In this document: piece by piece, positions 1 to 8,421 of the stretch
How positions within the stretch are numbered: the first letter of the stretch is position 1
Layout: every line of letters starts with the position of its first letter
Source of the DNA: Dongia deserti
GTDB lineage: Bacteria; Pseudomonadota; Alphaproteobacteria; Dongiales; Dongiaceae
Length of the DNA: 64,000 nt
Reading direction: 5' to 3'
NCBI RefSeq assembly: GCF_003574735.1
Contig: NZ_QORW01000016.1
Span: 1 to 64,000 of the forward strand
The notes under the pieces: model-generated
Told to the model about the DNA's origin: nothing
Databases searched by the model: none
Seen by the model: only the letters and a program-made list of their open reading frames with translations
Program-made: the position numbers and the translations under genes

Positions 1-114
1 GATCCAGTGAATAGGGTCGTGACATCGATGCTGGCCTCCACCCCAGTCAGCATCTTGAATCACAAATCACCCCAGCTGGGAATCCCACCAGATTCACACT
101 TCGGGAAACGTGCT

Positions 115-1659
115 CTAGCGCACCCGCTTGCGGCGCAGCTTGCGGCCGACGGGGTCGCTGAACATCTGATCGAGCATGATGTCGGTGCTACGCGGGTCGT
201 TGCGCTTGCGCAGGTCGTCGGGTGTCGCCGGCGGCGGCTCTGCCTCAGGCAGAGGCGGCAGCGGCGCTTTCTCCTGCGGTGGCGGTTCCGGCTGTTTCTG
301 CCGGTCGGGTGCGGCGGCTTTGTGCGTGGGCTTGAGGTACGCCGTCAGCGTCGGCAGGGGCGGTCGAGGCTTAAGCTTGGGCGCCAGGAAGCCGATCGCG
401 TCTTCGGGCTCGGCCGCTTCCGGCGCGGGCGGTGTTTCCGCGCTCGGTGCCTCGGCCATCGGTCGCGCGGAGGGCGGGGCCTGAGCTGGTGCGGGGACGG
501 GCGGACTGACCGGAGCTTCGATGATTGGTGCGCCGGCAATCTCCTGCGGCATTGAGATCGCGGGCGTGCCGGCAATGCCAGGCGTCACCGTCACGTGTGG
601 CTGCATCAGGCACCAGGCGGCGATCACGGTCGCAATCAGGGCAACGCCCGCCATCACGGGCCGGCTCGCCGGCGCCTGCCATCCGGCGATGGCGAGCTGC
701 CGCGCCGTGACGCCGGCGGCGTGCATGCGCCGCGTCGTCTGATCGACGTAACGTGCGAGCGCCGTCGCCAGCGATCGGCACGCCGCGCCGCTCAGCGTGA
801 GGGCCGCGGCACCGAGCGCCACGGCGCGGCGCTGTGCTTCGCCGATGCGGCTTCGCAGCGTCGGCCTCAGTGCCCCCCAGGCTGCAGACACGCGCGCGCG
901 GATGTGGCGCTGTGCCCGTTGCACGGAATTCGCCAGCGCCGGCGCCCATGTGCACCACACTGCCACGCCGAGGCTGTGTGCCGCGACGCCGAGTGCACGG
1001 GCCTGCCGCAGCGTTGCATCGATGCCGAACGTGAGTGCCGCTCGCAGTACACGCCAGCCTGCACTGCCGGCCGCGCGCGTGCCAGCGCCAAACGCACGCG
1101 TGCGCTCACCTGCTGCCCGGATGCGATTCTCCAGCGCCCGGTGCAGCGGGGTCGAGGACGACGTGCCAAATGCTTGCGCCCTGGAGCGCGGCATGCCGGC
1201 CGGCGGCGACGCCTCGCCGACGCTGCGCTCCGCTGTCATGCCGATGGCGTTCTGGTTCGGGCCCTCGTCCAGCACGCTCCTGAACGCCAGTCCGTAGGAA
1301 GATAGAGGTCGACCCAGTCGCGCCCTGGTCCGCTCGGCGTGCGGCGCGCGCGCCTGCGCGGCGATTCGCAGCGTACGATCGATGCGGGTCACCATCACCA
1401 CGTCCAGTTCCGGCAGCGGCGGCTGGTCTGCCCGCGCCGGCTGTGCGGCAGCTGGCGTGTCCGATGGCATGGCAGATGGTTGAACGGTCGGTGCGCTGAC
1501 AGGCGGCGCACGTGCCGGCTCGCCGGCACGCTTGCGCGCCTCGCGCCAACGTGCCATGCGCGCCGCCATCTCGGCGGCGACGTCCGCCTCGCTCTTCTTC
1601 GACAGATCGAAGGCGCTCGATTCTCCCGGCGGCGGCTTACCGCGCCCGTTTCGATCCAC
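115..1659 (-). CDS. Proline-rich single-pass membrane protein, unknown function
   Basis: 514 residues from a GTG start; a purine-rich GGGGGAG lies about 11 bases upstream, and the longer reading frame upstream of this codon looks non-coding. Near the N-terminus (residues 17-43) is FDLSKKSEADVAAEMAARMA followed by a WREARKR stretch. The same motif opens the 817-residue protein at 12175-14628. Residues about 200-330 hold Ala/Arg-rich amphipathic repeats with a period near 59. One hydrophobic segment follows at about 334-353, then a Pro/Ala/Glu-rich region and a basic tail (KLRRKRVR). I recognise no enzymatic domain. A scaffold or envelope-linking role is only inference. It faces away from the secreted paralogues downstream. 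Start choice moderately sure. Confidence 0.6.
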   Translation of the reverse strand: MDRNGRGKPPPGESSAFDLSKKSEADVAAEMAARMARWREARKRAGEPARAPPVSAPTVQPSAMPSDTPAAAQPARADQPPLPELDVVMVTRIDRTLRIAAQARAPHAERTRARLGRPLSSYGLAFRSVLDEGPNQNAIGMTAERSVGEASPPAGMPRSRAQAFGTSSSTPLHRALENRIRAAGERTRAFGAGTRAAGSAGWRVLRAALTFGIDATLRQARALGVAAHSLGVAVWCTWAPALANSVQRAQRHIRARVSAAWGALRPTLRSRIGEAQRRAVALGAAALTLSGAACRSLATALARYVDQTTRRMHAAGVTARQLAIAGWQAPASRPVMAGVALIATVIAAWCLMQPHVTVTPGIAGTPAISMPQEIAGAPIIEAPVSPPVPAPAQAPPSARPMAEAPSAETPPAPEAAEPEDAIGFLAPKLKPRPPLPTLTAYLKPTHKAAAPDRQKQPEPPPQEKAPLPPLPEAEPPPATPDDLRKRNDPRSTDIMLDQMFSDPVGRKLRRKRVR

Positions 1660-2230
1660 GATCCACGATCTCCCCCCGCTCGGACGAATCAAAACAGCCC
1701 GACGTCTTTCCCCAGGGGTCCTCCGGCAATCCGGAGCAGCAGGTGGCCGCCGGTATAAAATCCTCGGCCCTCGGCGAACGGCCACACGCAAACAAATTTT
1801 GAGTGAATCTATCGTCCTCGTGCGAGTCGCTGCAAGAATCCGCGCACGCGCTCGCGTCCCAGCTGCGCGACACGATCGCAGCATCTGAGTAAGTGCGGCA
1901 CGCTGCAGATGGGCTGCTGATATTGGCTGTCGGCAAGCGCGATCAGGAAGCCGGCACCGCCACGGCGCGCCGCTTGGGACTCAATGGCAGCAGGTGATAC
2001 CGTTCGCCGAGGCGGTCGCGGTGTTGAAGAAGATGCAGGGACGCCGGTGTAGGGGGAGCGCTTGGACCTGGGTCACGTCGCTACAACAGATGGGCGGGAG
2101 CGCTCCGCTCGCGCTCCAAATACAGTCACGAGAAAGTGGCCGGCTCCCTGATACACTCGCCCTGCCCCGCTGTTTGCTAAGGGATGGCCGGCCCCACGAG
2201 ACGGGCCGGTGCGAACAGTGGAGACAGAGA
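1660..2230. other. 571-base divergent intergenic region
   Basis: No convincing gene. It holds the upstream regions of two divergent genes. Near its right end, CTGTTTGC at 2170-2177 followed by TAAGGGA resembles the upstream regions of the paralogues at 3597, 4583 and 11724, and CAGTGGAGA lies just before the ATG at 2231. The middle (about 1780-1825) is unusually AT-rich for this genome. I found no GGAAC-type promoter here. Confidence 0.5.
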
Positions 2231-2809
2231 ATGAACAGATGCGCACTTCTGCTGCTCTCAGGCGCCGGGCTGCTGCTGGCGGGCGGGACCGCGCAGGCTG
2301 GTGCGTGCACCGCCGAGATCATGGCGTTGCAAGAGCAGATGGCGAGAATGCCGACGATCGCGAGCAGCTCCCCATATAGTCCGGATGCGGGGCCTGCCCC
2401 GCTCCCGCCCGCCCATGGGCCGCTCCCCTCGCCGGGTGAGACGTTGGGCGCGGCACCCGGCGCCGATGCGGGCGGTGGGCGTGAGCAGGCACATGCAGTG
2501 CCGAGCGGATCTGCCGAGGCCGGCAGCTCGCCGGGCAGCGAGCCTCTGCCGGTGCCGGCTGCGCGCAGCGGCACCTTGGCGCAGGGCGGGACTGTGCCGC
2601 CGCCGGCCGAGATCCAGCCGATGGATTCAGATGCGATTCAGGCCGGCCAGATCGGCGCCGCCCCGGACAGGGCTACCTCGGCCGACATCGACGAGGCAGC
2701 GAAAGCGTTGGCCCGCGCTCGCGCTTTCGATCGGGCGGGCGATGAAGCGGCCTGCCTAAACGAGGTCAACAAGGCGAAGAACGAGCTCGGCGAGCTCCGC
2801 CAGCAATAG
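2231..2809 (+). CDS. Small secreted two-cysteine protein, paralogue 1
   Basis: 192 residues. Start ATG 2231 because a clean signal peptide begins there (MNRCALLLLSGAGLLLAGG, cleavage after AQA or AGA) and GGAGACAGAG precedes it. The mature N-terminus has CTAEIMALQEQM, then a long low-complexity Pro/Gly/Ala/Ser middle, then a C-terminal helix pair with ALARARAFDRAGDEAACLNE and a KAKNEL end. Both conserved blocks, each with one cysteine, recur at 3597, 4583 and 11724. Probably periplasmic; the two cysteines could pair. Function unknown. The C-terminal block looks like half a TPR-type hairpin, which is inference only. A strong hairpin follows the stop. Confidence 0.75.
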   Translation: MNRCALLLLSGAGLLLAGGTAQAGACTAEIMALQEQMARMPTIASSSPYSPDAGPAPLPPAHGPLPSPGETLGAAPGADAGGGREQAHAVPSGSAEAGSSPGSEPLPVPAARSGTLAQGGTVPPPAEIQPMDSDAIQAGQIGAAPDRATSADIDEAAKALARARAFDRAGDEAACLNEVNKAKNELGELRQQ

Positions 2810-2827
2810 GCCGGCAAGCAGCGCGAT

Positions 2828-2858
2828 CACCGTGCCTCGCATCGTGCGAGGCGCGGTG
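2828..2858 (+). terminator. Stem-loop after paralogue 1
   Basis: CACCGTGCCTCGC (2828-2840) pairs with GCGAGGCGCGGTG (2846-2858) around a 5-base loop, with one G-U pair. It sits 18 bases after the stop codon. The downstream tract is only weakly T-rich (CTTGGTCTTG), so it may be a terminator or an mRNA 3'-end protector. Confidence 0.5.
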
Positions 2859-2976
2859 CTTGGTCTTGCGCCGTTGTCCCTTGTGATGGAGTTCACTTCC
2901 CCCGAGGGTGATGCGTCGCCTACGCTGGCCGCATCGTAGGATCCGACGTGACATTTCGTAGAAGGGTATTTCATCC

Positions 2977-3399
2977 GTGCCGCACATTCGGAAGATCGCC
3001 ATTTCGCTTGCGCCTGCTCTCATCGCAACGAGCATTGCCGGTTGCGCTTCGCCCTACGCCGCGCCACCGCCGCCGGAACCGCTGGCCATTACGCCGCAGA
3101 CCAGCGCGGCCCTCAGCACCTACCTGCGGGCGGTCAAGGTGACGCGGCCCGGCGCCTTCGCCGTGTCGCCGGACGGGCGCAATTCCTTCTATACCTATTG
3201 CGGGCAGATACGATGTGCCGTGTCGAACTATTCGATGCCAGCGCTGCGCGGCTGCCACAATCTGAGCGGCACGCCCTGCGTCCTCCTCTATGTGCGCGAC
3301 GAGCCGCGCCTCGCCTTTACGCGCATCGAGAATGATCTTCCCGGCCGTCACGGGTCGGAGAGGCAGCGCGAGGTCGATTTCGATCTGCATGACCGATGA
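2977..3399 (+). CDS. Small lipoprotein, unknown function
   Basis: 140 residues from a GTG start with GAAGGG about 10 bases upstream. The signal sequence ends in a lipobox (SIAGC, Cys at about residue 22), followed by a Pro-rich linker (PYAAPPPPEP). The mature part has several cysteines in YCGQIRCAVSNYSMPALRGC and SGTPCVLLYV, then a charged end. The pattern of a Cys-containing block, a PC pair and then a beta-strand is common in small alphaproteobacterial envelope proteins of unknown role. Its last codons (around 3375-3399) are echoed at about 4320-4345, marking the edge of a duplicated unit. Confidence 0.65.
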   Translation: MPHIRKIAISLAPALIATSIAGCASPYAAPPPPEPLAITPQTSAALSTYLRAVKVTRPGAFAVSPDGRNSFYTYCGQIRCAVSNYSMPALRGCHNLSGTPCVLLYVRDEPRLAFTRIENDLPGRHGSERQREVDFDLHDR

Positions 3400-4217
3400 A
3401 GGAGCAACAGCCGCGCGGGTCGGGTGTTGTCGCTGTTTGCGCGCATAGGCGGTAGGGGTAGCCTCACATTAATTTCAGGTGGCGATCTCGGTGCGTTTCG
3501 CCCCTCGACTGTTTGCCAAGTGACGCCAGCGAGGGCGATTGCATGTCGCGAGGGCAATGCTGGTAGTGGACACTGGCAGACGGTGGAGAGGAGCTCATGA
3601 GACGGAAAACAGCACTTGCATTCGGGATCGGCGCCAGCCTGATGCTGGCGGCAGGAACGGCAAGCGCCAATTGCGCGAGCGAGGTGTGGGACCTGCAGCA
3701 GCAGATCGGAATGCAATCGAACATCCAGCAGCCCGACGCGAACCCAGCGACCGATTTCGCGCGTGGCAGCTCAACGATGAGCCCGAGCGGCGATACGGAA
3801 AACTACGGCACGTCCACCGGCACGCCCGAAGGGACCGCCAGTAGCAACGCGCCAATTGGGTCGACCGAGTTGAGCGCGGTGGATCAGGGGCCGGATGCCA
3901 CTCCAGCGACGGACTTCACGCGCGGCAGCTCGACCATGAGCCCGAGCGGTGACCCGGATGGGGTGGGCACATCGACCGGGCTGGCTGCAACGGGCAATCC
4001 GGCCGCTCAGGTCAAAAGCGACCCAACGGTCACGGGCAGGGTCGGTACTGGGACTATTACCGAAACCACGCGGGCCGGCACGCTGAGTGAAGAGCCCGAC
4101 AGCCGATCTGTCGCCCTTGCCTCGCTGAGGAAGGCGGAGATCTATGCCAACGCAGGCCAGGAGGAAGCCTGCATGGCGGAGCTGAGCATCGCCAAGCAAC
4201 ACATGGCCGTCGAGTAG
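3375..4217 (+). repeat. Tandem duplication, unit 1
   Basis: Runs from the last codons of the 2977-3399 lipoprotein gene to the end of paralogue 2. It shares with unit 2 (about 4318-5155) the TTCGATCTGCA tail, the CACATTAATTTCAGG leader word (3465-3479), CTGTTTGCC (3509-3517), a GCGAGGGCA word, GTGGAGA before the start codon, and the ends of the secreted-protein gene. The copies have diverged and differ by indels. Confidence 0.6.
3597..4217 (+). CDS. Small secreted two-cysteine protein, paralogue 2
   Basis: 206 residues. The signal peptide (KTALAFGIGASLMLAAGTAS) is nearly identical to that of the next gene. Mature start NCASEVWDLQQQIG carries the conserved cysteine and an LQQQ helix. The middle contains an internal duplication: ATDFARGSSTMSPSGD at about residue 49 recurs as ATDFTRGSSTMSPSGD at about residue 101. 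The C-terminus has KAEIYANAGQEEACMAEL and AKQHMAVE, the second conserved block. Start fixed by GGAGAGGAG upstream. Expected location is periplasmic. No known function; part of a four-member family in this window. Confidence 0.75.
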   Translation: MRRKTALAFGIGASLMLAAGTASANCASEVWDLQQQIGMQSNIQQPDANPATDFARGSSTMSPSGDTENYGTSTGTPEGTASSNAPIGSTELSAVDQGPDATPATDFTRGSSTMSPSGDPDGVGTSTGLAATGNPAAQVKSDPTVTGRVGTGTITETTRAGTLSEEPDSRSVALASLRKAEIYANAGQEEACMAELSIAKQHMAVE

Positions 4218-4238
4218 CATTCGACGTTCGAACAGCGA

Positions 4239-4269
4239 AATGGCCGCGGCTGGAAGAGTCGCGGCCATT
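4239..4269 (+). terminator. Stem-loop after paralogue 2
   Basis: Perfect 10-base inverted repeat AATGGCCGCG (4239-4248) and CGCGGCCATT (4260-4269), starting 21 bases after the stop codon of the 3597 gene. No T-run on the plus strand, so termination is not certain. Confidence 0.45.
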
Positions 4270-4317
4270 CCTGCGCGTGCGCCCGGCCGTCGTCGTTTGT
4301 CGACCAGCGCGCAACAT

Positions 4318-5155
4318 AGACTTCGATCTGCACGATCGGTGCTGATGAACAGGCCGTGATGAAGAGGCAACGTCAGCGCTCGTCCGTTGTTGCATCCCGA
4401 TTCGGCTGCGCGGTGTCCGTTGAGCGCTATTCGGCTGCGGCCGGTGGTCGCGCCGCGATCACATTAATTTCAGGCCGCGATTCCGGACGGTTTTCGGTTC
4501 CTCCGCTGTTTGCCCGTTACGCCAGGGTGAGCGCTCGCATTCCGCGAGGGCAGGGCTGGCGATAGACAGTGGAGAGAAGTTCATGACACGGAAGATTGCA
4601 CTTGCGTTCGGGATTGGGGCGAGCCTGATCCTGGCGGCCGGTGCCGCCAGTGCCGATTGCGCGACCGAAGTCAACGCGTTGCAGCAGCAGCTGGGCGCGC
4701 TGGATGTGCCCGCTACGAGCAGCGACACGGAGATGAGCGCGACCGGCGGCGTGACCACAACGCCCAGCGACAGCAAGATCGAGCCGTCGACCGACCAACC
4801 TGATGTAGCGGAGACCGCGCCCACCACCGACGACCCTACCGTCACGGGCACGGAAACCACGACTGAGACTGAAAGCACGGCGACCGCAGACACAATCACT
4901 ACGACGCCGAGCGACAGTAAGATCGAGCCGTCGACCGACCAACCTGATATAGCGTCGGGGACCACGACTGTGCCGAGCGGCACGGTCGGCACCGGCACGG
5001 TTACCGAAACGACGCGGCTCGGCGACATTCCCGCCGACAACCGCTCCGCTGCGATCGCGTCATTGAAGCAGGCGCAGCTCCATGCCGATGCCGGCAACGA
5101 AGACGCCTGTATGTCGGAGCTGGAGATGGCCAAGCAGCATCTGGGCGTGGAATAA
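4318..5155 (+). repeat. Tandem duplication, unit 2
   Basis: Second copy of the unit at 3375-4217. It starts with a relic of the 3' end of the lipoprotein gene (CTTCGATCTGCACGATCGG near 4320) that is no longer attached to a gene, contains the CACATTAATTTCAGG word near 4459-4474 and CTGTTTGC at 4506-4513, and ends with paralogue 3. The 4218-4582 stretch holds no gene of its own. Confidence 0.6.
4583..5155 (+). CDS. Small secreted two-cysteine protein, paralogue 3
   Basis: 190 residues. Signal peptide as in the 3597 protein (KIALAFGIGASLILAAGAAS), then DCATEVNALQQQLG. The Thr/Ser/Asp-rich middle carries an internal repeat: TTPSDSKIEPSTDQPD occurs twice (about residues 56-71 and 112-127), near-identical also in DNA. 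The C-terminus is KQAQLHADAGNEDACMSELE followed by AKQHLGVE. GTGGAGAGAAG precedes the ATG. Predicted periplasmic, function unknown. The most similar relative is paralogue 2, consistent with tandem duplication including the upstream control region. Confidence 0.75.
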   Translation: MTRKIALAFGIGASLILAAGAASADCATEVNALQQQLGALDVPATSSDTEMSATGGVTTTPSDSKIEPSTDQPDVAETAPTTDDPTVTGTETTTETESTATADTITTTPSDSKIEPSTDQPDIASGTTTVPSGTVGTGTVTETTRLGDIPADNRSAAIASLKQAQLHADAGNEDACMSELEMAKQHLGVE

Positions 5156-5178
5156 CGTCCCCTCGCTAGACGAGACAC

Positions 5179-5236
5179 GGCCGCGGCCGCGAGGAACCCT
5201 CGCCAGGAGCTTTCTCCCGCCGCGGCCCTCTTTTTG
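5179..5236 (+). terminator. Rho-independent terminator after paralogue 3
   Basis: GGCCGCGG (5179-5186) pairs with CCGCGGCC (5220-5227). The long loop holds its own GCGAGG/CCTCGC hairpin. CTCTTTTTGTTCT follows immediately, a proper T-tract for the plus strand. Confidence 0.6.
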
Positions 5237-5357
5237 TTCTGCCATAACCGCGCCGGCTTGGATGCTGGCGACGGCTCGCATCCTCCAAACGCGGGCCGAT
5301 TGCGCAACGCCGGCGAATCGCGGAGAGTGACGAACCGGCGTCCTCTGCTCGCGATCT

Positions 5358-6416
5358 ATGTCCAGCCAATTCCCTGCCAGCATCGACCGTCGCACCGTCA
5401 CTGCCTTCCTGCGGCGCGTGATTGCGGCCGCGGAAGCTCTGCCGCGCGACCGCCTGCATCAACGCGCAGCGTGCCCGGCCGGCATCCCGCTCGACCTCTG
5501 GTTCGATACCGAAGCCGAGGCGGATTTGAACGCGCCGCGGCTCGCCGACGCAGAGACCCATCCTCGCAGCAAACCGACGCGGATCTATGTGTTGAGCGCT
5601 GCCGGCCTCGGTCTGGAGACGCCACCGAGTTGGGGCGATCCCGACTGCGATGCGGCGACATTCCACGCAATCCTGAGTGAAGCAGGCCTATGCGGCGCCT
5701 ATCCGTTCCGACCGCAGGAATGGCTCGCGCTCGACACCACGGCGGGCATCGGCCTGCAACTCGCGCGCGCCCCCGCCGATCTCCCGGCTTGGTTCGCCGG
5801 CGCGCCGCTGCGCCAGCATCTGCACTGGCTGCTGCGCGCACGGGGTGACCGCATCGCCCATGCCGCGAGCCTGGGCTGTGATGGGCGCGGCATCCTGCTG
5901 CTGGGACATGGTGGTGCCGGCAAGTCGGGCACCACATTGGCGGGTCTGGCCGCAGGCTTGCAGACCGTCGGCGACGATTACCTCGCGCTTAGTGGAACGG
6001 CACCAGCGGTTGCGCGATCGCTGTTTCGCATTGCCAAACAGGATCGCGCCGGGCTTGCGCGCACAGCTCAGCTGGCGGAGCGCCTGGCCCATCTGCCGCT
6101 GAACTGGATGAACAAGGTCGAATTCGATCCGACCACCATCTTTCCGGATTGCTTCGCCGACGCGTTGCGGATCGACGCAATCGTTCTGCCGAGAGTCGCG
6201 CATGCGCAGGTTCCCCGCTTCGCTGCCGCGACGCCAGGCGAGGCGATGCGGGTGCTGATTCCCTCCAACCTCTTTCAGTTTCCGGGCGAGCCAATCGATG
6301 GCCTGGATTATTACGCTGACTTGGTGCGAGGCGCGCCGGTCCATCACCTGGAATTGTCCGACAGTGCTGCCGACAATGGCGCGGCCCTGGCGGAATTCGT
6401 AGCCGCGTTGGCCTGA
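5358..6416 (+). CDS. HPr-kinase-like P-loop kinase
   Basis: 352 residues. The C-terminal half has a Walker A loop (LLGHGGAGKSGTTLAGLA, about residues 177-194) followed by TVGDDYLAL, the arrangement of HPr kinase/phosphorylase-related proteins. The N-terminal half is a separate, poorly conserved domain. Relatives of this kind occur beside PqqD-like and nucleotidyltransferase genes, and in some lasso-peptide clusters they phosphorylate the peptide. Here it leads a plus-strand group with two glycosyltransferases and a PqqD-like gene, with the nucleotidyltransferase convergent. Its substrate is unknown; a true HPr/PTS role is unlikely from context. Starts at ATG 5358. Confidence 0.75.
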   Translation: MSSQFPASIDRRTVTAFLRRVIAAAEALPRDRLHQRAACPAGIPLDLWFDTEAEADLNAPRLADAETHPRSKPTRIYVLSAAGLGLETPPSWGDPDCDAATFHAILSEAGLCGAYPFRPQEWLALDTTAGIGLQLARAPADLPAWFAGAPLRQHLHWLLRARGDRIAHAASLGCDGRGILLLGHGGAGKSGTTLAGLAAGLQTVGDDYLALSGTAPAVARSLFRIAKQDRAGLARTAQLAERLAHLPLNWMNKVEFDPTTIFPDCFADALRIDAIVLPRVAHAQVPRFAAATPGEAMRVLIPSNLFQFPGEPIDGLDYYADLVRGAPVHHLELSDSAADNGAALAEFVAALA

Positions 6417-6482
6417 CAGTCGGTTGCGACCGCCGGGCGTCCGGCCCTATGTTGGCCGTATCATGGAGGGGAAGATCCGCGC

Positions 6483-7190
6483 ATGGGTTTTGCGGCAGAT
6501 ATCACGGTGGTGATTCCAGTCTATAATGGGGCACTGTATCTCGCTGAATCGGTCGAAAGTGTGCGTCGGCAGAGTCATCGGCCGGGCCAGATCATCCTGG
6601 TCGATGACGGTTCAACCGATGCGACGCCCGAAGTCGCCGAACTCTTGTGCCGCGATCGAGAGGGAACACCGGTCCGCTACGTGCGCCAGGACAATGCTGG
6701 CCCCGCGGCGGCAATGAACCGCGGAGCCACCTTGGCGGACAGTGCCCTTCTTGCCTTTCAATCGGCCGACGACATCTGGATCCCGCAGAAGCTCGAATGG
6801 CAGTTGAAAGCCTTGGCCGACGGCGCCGACCTGGTGTTCGGCCATATGCAGAACTTCATCAGCCCGGAGCTGGATGCGGCCACGGCCGCCAGGCTCCAAT
6901 GTCCGCCTGAGCCGATGGCGGGCTGCAATGCCTCAACGCTCCTGACGAGCCTGGAGACGTTTCGCAAGGTCGGTCGCCTCGATGAGCGGTTCCGCATCGG
7001 GGAGTTCTTCGATTGGTACGGCCGCGCCAATGATCTAGGGCTGACGTCGGCGATGTTGCCCCAGGTTGTCGCGATGCGGCGGCTGCATGGCAAGAACCAC
7101 AGCCTGAGCCGCAAGACCGAAGCAGTCGGCTACGCCCACGTGCTGAAGGCCATGCTGGACCGGCGGCGCGCGGAAAGCGGGCAGCCATGA
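6483..7190 (+). CDS. Family 2 glycosyltransferase
   Basis: 235 residues. GT-A fold signatures: VVIPVYNGALYLAESVESV at the N-terminus, IILVDDGSTDATPEVAELL, DNAGPAAAMNRG, and SADDIW at the place of the usual metal-binding DxD. Expected to move a sugar from a nucleotide donor to an unknown acceptor in the cytoplasm. GGAGGGGAAG stands before the ATG. Its stop overlaps the start of the next gene (ATGA at 7187-7190), so the two are translationally coupled. The context with a kinase and PqqD-like protein suggests a peptide or protein acceptor, which is inference. Confidence 0.85.
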   Translation: MGFAADITVVIPVYNGALYLAESVESVRRQSHRPGQIILVDDGSTDATPEVAELLCRDREGTPVRYVRQDNAGPAAAMNRGATLADSALLAFQSADDIWIPQKLEWQLKALADGADLVFGHMQNFISPELDAATAARLQCPPEPMAGCNASTLLTSLETFRKVGRLDERFRIGEFFDWYGRANDLGLTSAMLPQVVAMRRLHGKNHSLSRKTEAVGYAHVLKAMLDRRRAESGQP

Positions 7191-7936
7191 CGCTGATCGC
7201 GCTGTTGCAGGCGCGCAACGAGCAGCGCTTCCTGCCCGGTTGGCTCGAGAACGTGGCACCCTGCGTCGATGGCATCATCGCGCTCGACGACGGCTCGACC
7301 GACGCAACCGCGGATATCCTGCGGTCGCATCCCAAGGTAATGGAGCTGCTCAGCAATCCCCCCGGCCAGCCATGGGACGAGCGCGGCAATCAGATGGCGC
7401 TCATCCAGGCCGGCCGCCGCCACGGTGCAAGGTGGTTCTTCTGCATCGATGCCGACGAGCGGCTGGAGCGCGCCGTTGCGGATCGTATCGGCGATCTGCT
7501 GCGCGAAGCAGATACCGGCAACATCCATATCTATTCTTTTCAGCACCGCGAGCTGTGGGGTGATCGCCATCACTACCGCAGCGACGGCGACTGGAACACC
7601 GCAGCGTGCTATCGCCTGTTCCGTAACGATCCAACGCACCGGCGGTTCGATCCGCGACCCCTGCACCGCTACTGGTTTCCGTTCGAGCTGGCCGCGAACC
7701 TGGAAAGCTGGGGCCGGCATACGCAGCTCAACATCTACCACCTGCGGATGATCGCGGCGTCTGATCGCACGGCGCGGATGGAGCGCTACGAAGCGATGGA
7801 CCCGCAAGGGCTATATGAGCCCAAGAAGGGTTATCGCTACATGATCGATGAAGCGGGGCTCCAGCGCACCCGAGTGCCGCCGGAACGCGATTTCTTGCCC
7901 GTCGCCGATCCGGCGGTCCCCGTCGCTGCGCATTGA
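7187..7936 (+). CDS. Second family 2 glycosyltransferase
   Basis: 249 residues, ATG inside the previous stop (ATGA). Features: LIALLQARNEQRFLPGWLEN at the N-terminus, IIALDDGSTDATADIL, and FFCIDADERLE, where DAD is the metal-binding motif. The C-terminal half is rich in His, Tyr and Trp and ends with a Pro/Ala tail. The LLQARNE opening resembles GT2 members that act on proteins or lipids rather than chain-building polysaccharide enzymes, but this is weak evidence. Acceptor unknown; co-transcribed with the kinase and PqqD-like genes. Confidence 0.85.
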   Translation: MTLIALLQARNEQRFLPGWLENVAPCVDGIIALDDGSTDATADILRSHPKVMELLSNPPGQPWDERGNQMALIQAGRRHGARWFFCIDADERLERAVADRIGDLLREADTGNIHIYSFQHRELWGDRHHYRSDGDWNTAACYRLFRNDPTHRRFDPRPLHRYWFPFELAANLESWGRHTQLNIYHLRMIAASDRTARMERYEAMDPQGLYEPKKGYRYMIDEAGLQRTRVPPERDFLPVADPAVPVAAH

Positions 7937-7989
7937 GCATCGACCATTACCGATGCTATTGTCCGCGCAGTTACAAAGGGGGAATCGTC

Positions 7990-8421
7990 ATGAGCCAGCG
8001 GACTGTCCTTGAAATCGCGGCGCCGCAGTGCGTCGCGCAGGATTTCGAGGGCGAGGTCATCGTGCTCAATCTAGCCGACGGGACCTATTACAGCCTGCGC
8101 GAACTGGGAGCAGTATTGTGGCGCGATCTGGCGGCGGGCCATCCGGTGGAAACACTCGCCGCGCAAGCAGCGGGCAAGCTGGGTGGGCCTCAGCCTGTAC
8201 TCGACTTCGTAGCCAATGCGACTGCGCAGGGCCTGCTGCGCCCAGCCCCCAATACGGCGTCGCCAACAGCCGAACCGCAGCTTCCCAGCGCTTTGGCGGG
8301 CGGCGGCGAAGCAAAGCTGGTCTTCGAAGTTTATGAGGATATGAAGACTCTGATCCTGCTCGATCCGGTGCATGAGGTTGACGAGACCCGAGGCTGGCCT
8401 AACTTGCCCGCGAACACTTAA
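7990..8421 (+). CDS. PqqD-family peptide chaperone-like protein with C-terminal tail
   Basis: 143 residues from ATG 7990, chosen because AAAGGGGGAA lies 6 bases upstream. Residues about 10-80 form a PqqD-type winged-helix (DFEGEVIVLNLADGTYYSLR, then AVLWRDLAAG), the fold that binds leader peptides of RiPP precursors. A Pro/Ala linker follows, then a tail (FEVYEDMKTLILLDPVHEVD, then ETRGWPNLPANT) not needed for the fold. Free PqqD-like proteins are usually about 80-100 residues, so the tail is an addition. The stop codon shares CTTAAG with that of the convergent nucleotidyltransferase. Confidence 0.8.
   Translation: MSQRTVLEIAAPQCVAQDFEGEVIVLNLADGTYYSLRELGAVLWRDLAAGHPVETLAAQAAGKLGGPQPVLDFVANATAQGLLRPAPNTASPTAEPQLPSALAGGGEAKLVFEVYEDMKTLILLDPVHEVDETRGWPNLPANT

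Noticed and set aside
27-54. GATGCTG/CAGCATC inverted repeat at the window start
   Set aside because: Only 7-base arms with a 14-base loop and no T-run; could be chance.
7-555. Long plus-strand frames across 7-1758
   Set aside because: Arg/Cys-rich, no ribosome-binding sites; antisense shadows of the GC-rich gene on the minus strand at 115-1659.
2231-5155. The two-cysteine secreted proteins as RiPP precursors of the kinase/PqqD locus
   Set aside because: They have cleavable signal peptides and 140-206 residues with folded ends, so they are unlikely cytosolic leader-peptide substrates despite being adjacent.
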